DNA of 37,149 nucleotides from a virus. This document shows, piece after piece, positions 32,101-37,149 of this stretch (positions are counted from its first letter, which is position 1; every line of letters begins with the position of its first letter). The notes under the pieces were generated by a model, which saw only the letters and a program-made list of their open reading frames with translations, had not been told where the DNA came from and made no database searches. The translations under genes were made by a program, and so were the position numbers. Location: positions 1 to 37,149 of the IMG/VR virus record IMGVR_UViG_3300042390_000452; one strand, 5' to 3'.

Positions 32101-32880
32101 ATGAAACAACTACCTTGGTTTAAATTTAGCCCAGCCGACTGGATGATGGGCAGAATATCCCGCCAATCTTGCGAGGTTCAGGTGGCATTTTTGCGGCTTT
32201 GCTGCATCTATTGGAATGCCGAATGCGAGATGACAGTTGAACACGCCGAGTTGGAATGCGATGGCTATTTCGACCGCCTTGTGGCCCTGAAAATGGTTGA
32301 GGTTATTGGCGATAAAATTGGCATTAAATTTCTTACCATTCAGTATATTGAAGGTAGCGAAAAGCGGCAAAAAATGTCCAACGCTGGCAAGGCATCTGCT
32401 CAACAAAAGCTTAACGAACGTTCAACGAATGTTCAACAAACGTTCAACGAATGTTCAATAGAGAAGAGTAAGAGTAGAATAAGAGAAGATATAAGAGTAG
32501 ATAAAGAGAGTAAGGGCACATACACACGTGAAAACTTTATTGATGACTTACTTGGCGAATTCAAAACCGATGCCGACTTGCGAAGCGTAACGAAAACATG
32601 GCTTCAAAAGAAAAAGGTAATTACCGAAAAGTCCATGCAAATTTCAAAGGCCGAAATTCAAGGGCATAACAAAAGCGAAATGTATGCAGCGATAATGGCC
32701 GCAGCCGACAAAGGTTGGGCACAGCTATACGGCCGAAAAGATAAGCAAAGCAAAGGCACATCAACAAGCCTGCCAGCTGGTAAGCCTTGGCTGGACCCAG
32801 CAACCATAGCCGCAGCCAAGGCGAGTGCCGAGCGGCTTAAGAAACTTGAAAACCGAAGCGAGGGCGTAACACAATTTTAA
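32101..32880 (+). CDS. Lambda O-like / DnaD-type replication initiator
   Basis: A 259-residue protein. The N-terminal ~95 residues (KQLPWFKFSPADWMMG, then SCEVQVAFLRLCCIYWNAE) look like the winged-helix domain of DUF1376/Lin1244-type phage initiators. A low-complexity linker from about residue 100 to 138 is encoded by the iterons and the AT/purine-rich DNA. The C-terminal half is helical and should recruit the loader. It precedes a DnaC-like gene, the O/P arrangement, and lies behind a structured leader. Confidence 0.75.
   Translation: MKQLPWFKFSPADWMMGRISRQSCEVQVAFLRLCCIYWNAECEMTVEHAELECDGYFDRLVALKMVEVIGDKIGIKFLTIQYIEGSEKRQKMSNAGKASAQQKLNERSTNVQQTFNECSIEKSKSRIREDIRVDKESKGTYTRENFIDDLLGEFKTDADLRSVTKTWLQKKKVITEKSMQISKAEIQGHNKSEMYAAIMAAADKGWAQLYGRKDKQSKGTSTSLPAGKPWLDPATIAAAKASAERLKKLENRSEGVTQF
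32409..32459 (+). repeat. Tandem 11-bp iterons: candidate replication origin
   Basis: GTTCAAC begins at 32420, 32431 and 32442, GTTCAAT at 32453 and the degenerate GCTTAAC at 32409: five units at exact 11-bp steps. The spacing bases alternate GAAT/AAAC/GAAC. They lie within the initiator gene and are followed by an AT- and purine-rich stretch to about 32520, like the lambda O/ori arrangement. Confidence 0.7.
32460..32520 (+). other. AT/purine-rich stretch (candidate DNA unwinding element)
   Basis: The plus strand is almost entirely A and G with interspersed T (repeated AAGAGTA-type units), directly after the iterons. Strand asymmetry of this kind marks easily melted segments at iteron-type origins. 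Confidence 0.5.
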
Positions 32881-32923
32881 GCAGCAACCTAAAACACAAA
32901 AACCTTAATTTTACTTTACCGCT

Positions 32924-33694
32924 ATGAAACTAACACTACACGAAACAACACTTGACCGCCGTGCAATTGAACTTGCAAACGTGGTATTCAGCCCCGATAA
33001 AATGCGGCTAACAAAAGAACGTGCCGCCGCAGTTCGGCAGCTTTGCACCGCCTTTCAAAATGGCACACCGTTCTTTTTAACGGGCGATACTGGGACAGGT
33101 AAAACGATATACACAAAATTGTTCTTGGCCGCCCAGCCCGATAAAAAATTCGTTTACTACAATATGCGGCACTTGTTTCGGGAGTATGCGGCAATGAAAA
33201 ACCCCGATGAATTCATCTTGGCGTTTATTCAAAAGACCCGGTACACGGCCCTAATTCTTGATGACGTGGGCAGCGATGAAGCGGTTGGTGCATACGGCAG
33301 GGCGAATACCATTCTTTACGATATTATCGAAAGCCGAATGGAGGGCAACCACCTAACAGGCATAATTTCAAACAACACCTTGTCCCAAATTTTGGCAAGG
33401 TTCGGGACGGACGGGCAGCCCGATGCACGGTTAACTTCACGCCTTAAAAAATGGGAAACCATCATCATGCCCGGGGATGACAACCGAGGCGTTTTCGATA
33501 TTTTGCCTTTTGCCCAATGGCCGCAAACCCAACTGCCAGCCGATGCCGAATTACCATCGATACCATGCCCTGAGCATCTTCGTGAAAGCATATACGAAAA
33601 GTTGGGCATCATTGCCAACAAGGTAGTTGATGCACCGCCCAGCAAAGCCGATGAACTTCGCAAAGCGTTTTGGGGTAATTCGGTAAAGCCATGA
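32924..33694 (+). CDS. DnaC-like helicase loader ATPase
   Basis: A 256-residue AAA+ protein with Walker A GDTGTGKT at residues 54-61, Walker B ALILDDVG (D113, D114), and a sensor-type SNNT near residue 149. The SRL of LTSRLKKW could supply the arginine finger. DnaC-like proteins load the replicative helicase onto DNA opened by an initiator; no phage helicase was recognised, so the host DnaB is the likely partner. Position next to the O-like gene supports this. A TAATTTTA box lies 11 bases before the ATG. Confidence 0.87.
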   Translation: MKLTLHETTLDRRAIELANVVFSPDKMRLTKERAAAVRQLCTAFQNGTPFFLTGDTGTGKTIYTKLFLAAQPDKKFVYYNMRHLFREYAAMKNPDEFILAFIQKTRYTALILDDVGSDEAVGAYGRANTILYDIIESRMEGNHLTGIISNNTLSQILARFGTDGQPDARLTSRLKKWETIIMPGDDNRGVFDILPFAQWPQTQLPADAELPSIPCPEHLRESIYEKLGIIANKVVDAPPSKADELRKAFWGNSVKP

Positions 33695-33723
33695 CCAATA
33701 AACCATTCATTAACCCTACTTTG

Positions 33724-33731
33724 TACCTTTA
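33724..33731 (+). promoter_or_regulatory. Promoter -7-like box TACCTTTA
   Basis: TACCTTTA lies 22 bases before the ATG at 33754, after TACTTTG. One mismatch to the TACCTTTG consensus in this genome. Confidence 0.4.
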
Positions 33732-33753
33732 ATGACGCAAAAATGATGCAAGC

Positions 33754-33984
33754 ATGAGCCAACTAATTCTAAAATTTAACCTTCCCGAAGATGAAACCGA
33801 GGCCAACTTTGCCCTAAAAGGCGGGGAGTATTTCTTGGTTCTGCATGACCTTTGCCAAAAGCTGAGGAACATTACCAAGTACGGGAACAACCCTTTCAAC
33901 GGCAGAACAGCAAGCGAGCAAGAGATTCTACTTGCCGAGCAGATACGGGAGTACCTTAACGAAAAAGATTTTAAGGATTTATGA
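33754..33984 (+). CDS. Hypothetical protein
   Basis: A 76-residue acidic helical protein (MSQLILKFNLPEDETEANF), ending in an ATGA overlap with the next gene. It contains LRNITKYGNNPFN, a segment I associate with small phage proteins of unknown function. The operon continues toward the VRR-NUC, ParB-like and terminase genes. Confidence 0.65.
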   Translation: MSQLILKFNLPEDETEANFALKGGEYFLVLHDLCQKLRNITKYGNNPFNGRTASEQEILLAEQIREYLNEKDFKDL

Positions 33985-34238
33985 GCATGGATTCAAGTTG
34001 CCCTACGGGGGGACAAATTGTCCCTATGAACATCGACACCGTTGCCGAGTTTTGGGCTGGCTTCGATTTCGACACCGCCCAGCCGATTGCGTTTATTGAT
34101 TCCCAAAAGATAAATTGCTTGCGTACCTTTGTCAATACCCACATTTCGTACTTAAAGCACAACAAGGGCAACCCGCTATACCTACCCTACTGGCTGCGGC
34201 TTGAAAAACTAACAAAGCATTATGCCGAAAAGCGTTGA
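33981..34238 (+). CDS. Hypothetical protein
   Basis: An 85-residue protein in ATGA overlap with its upstream neighbour and overlapping the VRR-NUC start by 17 bases. It has no recognisable domain (central EFWAGFDFDTAQPIAF). It is in the packaging/DNA-processing operon. Confidence 0.6.
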   Translation: MSMDSSCPTGGQIVPMNIDTVAEFWAGFDFDTAQPIAFIDSQKINCLRTFVNTHISYLKHNKGNPLYLPYWLRLEKLTKHYAEKR

Positions 34239-34566
34239 ACATCAAATACAATTGGCTTGCGTCAAATACTTTAGGGCTGCGTTTCCCGACCTTTATTGTA
34301 ACCTTTGGCATACCAATGGCAGAGCGATTGACAAACGAAACGGGGGCGTGTTAAAAGGCATGGGCGTAATTGCTGGCGTGCCCGACCTTTTGTTTTTTTA
34401 CAAAGGCAAGCTACACGGCATTGAACTAAAGACCGCAAAGGGCACGCAAAGCGAGGGGCAAAAAGAATGGCAAAAGATGGCATTGATGCACGGGGGCGAA
34501 TACCACATTGTGAGAACCGTAGAACAATTTGTACTTTTGATTCAGCAAACAATTCAAAATGGTTAA
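34222..34566 (+). CDS. VRR-NUC domain nuclease
   Basis: A 114-residue protein with the family core GVPDLLFFYKGKLHGIELKT near residues 52-71 (the D and E...K catalytic set), followed by SEGQKEWQKMALMHGG. Stand-alone VRR-NUC proteins in phages are predicted structure-specific endonucleases, perhaps resolving branched DNA before packaging. It directly precedes the ParB-like gene and terminase genes. Confidence 0.88.
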   Translation: MPKSVEHQIQLACVKYFRAAFPDLYCNLWHTNGRAIDKRNGGVLKGMGVIAGVPDLLFFYKGKLHGIELKTAKGTQSEGQKEWQKMALMHGGEYHIVRTVEQFVLLIQQTIQNG

Positions 34567-35053
34567 ACTTGTCAAAATAGGTTCGGTTAAGGGAAACAGC
34601 CGCAACCCAAGATTTATTCGGGATGAAAAATTCAAAAAGCTGGTTGCTTCGCTTGTGGAGTTTCCTGAAATGGCTACTCTTCGCCCTTTAGTGGTCGATG
34701 AAAACATGACCGTACTTGGCGGCAATATGCGGCTAAAGGCCATGCAAGAACTGAAATGGAAGGAGGTGCCCGTTGTAATTGCCGAAGGTTTGACCGATGC
34801 ACAGAAGGATGAATTTGTTATTAAAGACAATGTGGGGTTTGGCGATTGGAACTGGGAGCAGTTGGCAAACGAATGGGACGCAGAAGAACTGACAAGGTGG
34901 GGGCTTGAGATACCGGGCTTTGATACCGAACTGCCCAACGATGAACCCGAAGAACAAGACGCAAACAGCCTGATAGTCGAGGCCGATATGATAACCTTGG
35001 AAGACCTTTTCGATGAACTGAAAAGCCGAGGGTTTAATGTTTCAATGAAATAA
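34559..35053 (+). CDS. ParB/sulfiredoxin-fold (ParB N-terminal-like) protein
   Basis: A 164-residue protein matching the ParB-like N-terminal region: NSRNPRFIRDEKFKKLVASL near residues 13-32, LRPLVVDENMTVLGGNMRLKAMQEL near 41-65, then the FVIKDNVGFGDWNWEQLANEW tail seen in phage ParB-like proteins that accompany DNA methyltransferases. No methyltransferase domain is attached. It may bind DNA at packaging or have nuclease activity. It starts eight bases within the VRR-NUC gene. Confidence 0.8.
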   Translation: MVKLVKIGSVKGNSRNPRFIRDEKFKKLVASLVEFPEMATLRPLVVDENMTVLGGNMRLKAMQELKWKEVPVVIAEGLTDAQKDEFVIKDNVGFGDWNWEQLANEWDAEELTRWGLEIPGFDTELPNDEPEEQDANSLIVEADMITLEDLFDELKSRGFNVSMK

Positions 35054-35057
35054 AACT

Positions 35058-35417
35058 ATGGCGAACAATACGAACGCTAAAAAAAAGGCGATGCTTGAAG
35101 CCCTTGAAAAATCATTGGGCATCGTTACAACGGCATGTAAGGCGGTCGGGGTTGCAAGGGTAACGCATTACGAATGGGTAAAGCTGGATGAAGAATACAA
35201 GGCCAAGGTTGATGAAATCATGGAGGTGCAACTTGACTTTGTCGAAAACAAGCTAATTGACCGCATCAACAAGGGCGATACCGTTGCGATAATTTTCTAC
35301 CTGAACAGCAAAGGCAAGTCAAGGGGCTACAACAGGCCGCATGAAGAAAAGCGGGACAACGTGAAATGGCCGAGTAACTTTACTTTCAACATCGTGAAAA
35401 ACGATGAAGAAGTATAA
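35058..35417 (+). CDS. terS: Terminase small subunit
   Basis: A 119-residue basic protein with an N-terminal helix-turn-helix (MLEALEKSLGIVTTACKAVGVARVTHYEW near residues 12-40), as in terminase small subunits that recognise packaging sites. Its C-terminal part has NKGDTVAIIFYLNSKGKSRGYN, shared with such proteins. It overlaps the large subunit by 14 bases. Confidence 0.8.
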   Translation: MANNTNAKKKAMLEALEKSLGIVTTACKAVGVARVTHYEWVKLDEEYKAKVDEIMEVQLDFVENKLIDRINKGDTVAIIFYLNSKGKSRGYNRPHEEKRDNVKWPSNFTFNIVKNDEEV

Positions 35418-36723
35418 TCTTAACCCAAAGCAGCATCAAACATTAACCGCAAGCGAAACCGAACGGCTGTATGCTTATGTCGGTGGCATTCGTTCAGGCA
35501 AAACCATAACGGGGGCACATTGGGCACTACACAACATCATTCATCAGCCCGAGATAAAGGGCGGCATCTTCAGCAACACGGTAAGCCAGTTGAACACCGC
35601 CACGCTATCCGAATTCATTGGGGTGTTGGAGGCCTACGGGCTATTCAAGGGCGAACATTACGTGGCCAACAAAGACCCTGAAAGGTACTTCGGCTACAAG
35701 TCAAAGTTCGAAAAGCACAACGGCGTTTGGTCGTTTATGAACGGGGCACAGGTAATCACCTTCAGCATCGAAACAATGATAAGAGGTATTGAACTTGGTT
35801 GGTGCTGGGGCGATGAGGTGCAAGATGCGGCGATTGACAGCCTGAACATTGTCATGGGCCGTATGTCAGGGGCCAAGTTCCCCCGCACGCTGTGGACAAT
35901 GACACCGCCGATGGACAACCCTGACATTGATGAACTGATATGGGGCGAAAAGCAGATAGCCCATACCATCGGCACAACCTATGACAACAGTGCGAACCTA
36001 CCTGAAGGCTACATTGAGCAGCTTGAAAAGACCTACGATAGCCTGACCTTCAAACGGGAGGTGTTGGCCAACCGGGTAACCATGTCAGGGCTTAACTGGC
36101 TGTATTCATTCGACAGGCAAAAGCACGTGGGTAGCAAGGCGGCATACGATATTACCATGCCCGTGTACGTTTCGATTGACTTCAACAACAACCCGTTTAC
36201 GGCCACATTAGCACACAGGGGGCGGCATCAAGATGGCAACCAGTATATTCACTACTTTGATGAGATTGCGTTAACGGCAGATCACATACAGGGCCGCACG
36301 TTTATCGAGGCGATGGTTGAAGAAATCTTCAGGCGAACCCCAGCACAGGTGCAGAACCGATTGTACTTTGTAACGGGCGATGCTTCGGGCCGTGCCCAGT
36401 CGGTAATTGCCAAGGTCGGGCAAAACATGTGGAGTGAAATCGTTGACCGCATGAGGGTATCGCCAAACAATTTACTGGTTCCAAGGTCTAACCCGCCGCA
36501 TCAAGAATCAAGGCGGCTATGCAACAGTATCTTCAGCAACTACAATGAGGTGTTAATCAACCCGAAATGCAAGGTGCTTATACGGGATTGCGAGTTCGTG
36601 AAAGCCCTACCCGATGGCGGTGTTGACAAAGGCAGCCGAACCAAGGTTGATAAACGTGCAGATGCCTTGGACTGCTTGCGGTATGATTTGCACGCCAACA
36701 ATCGGCAGTTCATTTTCAGGTAA
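35404..36723 (+). CDS. terL: Terminase large subunit
   Basis: A 439-residue packaging motor. ATPase: Walker A GGIRSGKT at residues 27-34 and Walker B WCWGDE at 133-138. Nuclease: SIDFNNNPF with Asp at 259 and TGDASG near residues 324-329, and a downstream acidic KRADALDCLRYDL near 417-429. It cleaves concatemers and pumps DNA through the portal. It lies at the end of the early/packaging operon; a hairpin follows at 36733-36764. Confidence 0.92.
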   Translation: MKKYNLNPKQHQTLTASETERLYAYVGGIRSGKTITGAHWALHNIIHQPEIKGGIFSNTVSQLNTATLSEFIGVLEAYGLFKGEHYVANKDPERYFGYKSKFEKHNGVWSFMNGAQVITFSIETMIRGIELGWCWGDEVQDAAIDSLNIVMGRMSGAKFPRTLWTMTPPMDNPDIDELIWGEKQIAHTIGTTYDNSANLPEGYIEQLEKTYDSLTFKREVLANRVTMSGLNWLYSFDRQKHVGSKAAYDITMPVYVSIDFNNNPFTATLAHRGRHQDGNQYIHYFDEIALTADHIQGRTFIEAMVEEIFRRTPAQVQNRLYFVTGDASGRAQSVIAKVGQNMWSEIVDRMRVSPNNLLVPRSNPPHQESRRLCNSIFSNYNEVLINPKCKVLIRDCEFVKALPDGGVDKGSRTKVDKRADALDCLRYDLHANNRQFIFR

Positions 36724-36732
36724 GTGGTCATA

Positions 36733-36764
36733 AAAGGGGCAAAACGTGGGCTGTTTGTGCCTTT
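36733..36764 (+). terminator. Bidirectional hairpin after terminase gene
   Basis: Arms 36733-36743 and 36754-36764 pair over eleven positions with one mismatch and one wobble. On the minus strand the arm ends with TTTT, so it may also end the tRNA-like RNA. Confidence 0.5.
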
Positions 36765-36777
36765 AATGACAAGTTAG

Positions 36778-36930
36778 TAGTCAGGACAGGATTCGAACCT
36801 GTATGTAGAAACTATAATTACAGGCTGCACTACGTTTCTACTGAGCCATGCATGCGTCTACACTATTTAATTCTCCTTCCGTGAGAAACTTGAATTTGCC
36901 GTCCAAGCTAAAGCATTCCGCCACCTGACT
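36778..36930 (-). ncRNA. tRNA-like RNA with an oversized body (about 153 nt)
   Basis: The minus strand begins AGTCAGG TG GCGG and ends with a perfect T arm (ACAGG, loop TTCGAAT, CCTGT at 36786-36802) then CCTGACT, which pairs fully with AGTCAGG as a 7-bp acceptor stem, plus discriminator A. No CCA is encoded. A normal tRNA is under 95 nt, so about 60-70 extra bases lie inside. An 8-bp helix GTAGAAAC/GTTTCTAC (36834-36841 with 36805-36812) and a TTCTC/GAGAA hairpin (36871-36887) are visible. I could not place an anticodon arm. Intron-containing tRNA, decayed tRNA or a novel tRNA mimic are possible. Confidence 0.6.
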
Positions 36931-36934
36931 AAGA

Positions 36935-36964
36935 CAAAACTACAAAAAGGTTTAATACCGCAAA
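36935..36964 (-). promoter_or_regulatory. Promoter of the tRNA-like RNA: TTTG-N18-TAGTTTTG
   Basis: On the minus strand TTTG (36961-36964) is followed after 18 bases by TAGTTTTG (36935-36942), the best Bacteroidota-type promoter in the window. The tRNA-like acceptor stem begins four bases downstream, so transcription should start at or next to the RNA's 5' end. Confidence 0.7.
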
Positions 36965-37011
36965 CCGCATTAACAAAATTAACAACTGCCTTGACTTTAT
37001 TTGAAATCTTT

Positions 37012-37019
37012 TATATTTG
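37012..37019 (+). promoter_or_regulatory. Promoter -7 box TATATTTG for the 51/37023 gene
   Basis: TATATTTG lies three bases before the ATG at 37023, with TTG (36991-36993) 18 bases upstream. Predicted leaderless start. The equivalent bases are absent upstream of the copy at 51. Confidence 0.6.
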
Positions 37020-37022
37020 GGT

Positions 37023-37149
37023 ATGGCAGAATACAAAGGTTGCAACATTGGCCCATCGGACAACAAGGGCAAAAAGTACAAAGCCCAATGCGGCGATAAC
37101 CCGCCCGTGCATTTTGGGGCCAGCGGCTACCGAATTAAGCCCGGCACAT
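37023..37149 (+). CDS. Partial second copy of the 51-323 gene (terminal repeat)
   Basis: These 127 bases are identical to 51-177 and encode the first 42 codons of the same protein before the window ends. It is a contig-closure overlap rather than a second gene. Confidence 0.9.
   Translation, partial: MAEYKGCNIGPSDNKGKKYKAQCGDNPPVHFGASGYRIKPGT

Noticed and set aside
33691-33732. 13-codon ORF MTNKPFINPTLYL
   Set aside because: It overlaps the promoter box before the 33754 gene and is too short to support; it may be a leader peptide but nothing else indicates it.
34559-35053. ParB-methyltransferase fusion
   Set aside because: The protein ends after the ParB-like part; no DPPY-type motif or methyltransferase domain follows in the frame.
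36778-36930. tmRNA encoded at the tRNA-like locus
   Set aside because: The readable frames between the arms give tags ending in KEN or CMAQ, not the Ala-Ala degron, and the 153-nt length is far short of a normal tmRNA.
1-37149. Integrase, repressor and attachment site for lysogeny
   Set aside because: No tyrosine or serine recombinase, excisionase or CI-like repressor was recognised, and the tRNA-like segment has both ends of an acceptor stem rather than only a 3' tRNA fragment.
1-37149. CRISPR array or diversity-generating retroelement
   Set aside because: No spaced direct repeats of array type and no reverse transcriptase or template/variable repeat pair were seen; the fibre repeats are coding.

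Overview
The window is an essentially complete genome of a tailed, siphovirus-like double-stranded DNA phage, about 37 kb with mid-forties percent GC by eye, almost certainly infecting a member of the Bacteroidota. Host evidence: promoters repeatedly match the Bacteroidota sigma pattern (a TAnnTTTG -7 box, sometimes with TTTG about 18-20 bases upstream), Shine-Dalgarno sequences are absent, start codons sit in A/C-rich contexts, and several proteins look like Bacteroidota-phage families. The last 127 bases (37023-37149) repeat bases 51-177 exactly, so the contig closes on itself; the 50 bases before the first copy do not match those before the second.

Layout. 51-1697: small head-tail genes, including a probable tail-completion and a tail-terminator-like protein. 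1697-3902: fibre with three tandem repeats, a LamG/arabinofuranosidase-like adhesin and a small partner. 3889-6883: amidase endolysin, phosphoesterase, spanin-like protein and small membrane proteins. 6874-15227: tail-assembly chaperone with a probable -1 frameshift extension, tape measure, two large tail-tip proteins and a Mu F-like head protein. 15212-16692 (minus strand): a DnaA-domain-IV-like HTH protein and a glycosyltransferase-methyltransferase fusion. 16776-18829: a possible tail-tube protein and accessory genes including YopX. 18994-27074: a second glycosyltransferase fused to a beta-propeller, portal, scaffold, two minus-strand small genes, major capsid protein, neck-like protein and holin. 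27222-34566: early/replication genes (lysozyme-like protein, ERF annealing protein, PD-(D/E)XK nuclease, DnaA-IV-like HTH, SSB, O-like initiator, DnaC-like loader, VRR-NUC nuclease). 34559-36723: ParB-like protein and terminase small and large subunits. 36724-37022: a minus-strand tRNA-like RNA with its own promoter.

Working together: ERF, nuclease and SSB form a recombination set. The 32101 initiator and the 32924 loader form a lambda O/P-like replication pair, with candidate origin iterons inside the initiator gene. Terminase, portal, scaffold and capsid build the head; chaperone, tape measure and tip proteins build the tail; amidase, holin and spanin-like protein lyse the cell. No integrase, excisionase or repressor was recognised, so a virulent lifestyle is likely but not proven.

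Most unusual: (1) three insulated cassettes sharing an identical 19-bp operator-like repeat, a conserved promoter and an A/C-rich leader, with operator-promoter gaps of 13, 23 and 34 bp; (2) a 153-nt tRNA-like RNA; (3) near absence of GATC and apparent absence of GCGC; (4) in-gene 11-bp iterons; (5) a strongly folded RNA before the replication initiator; (6) two different glycosyltransferase fusions.
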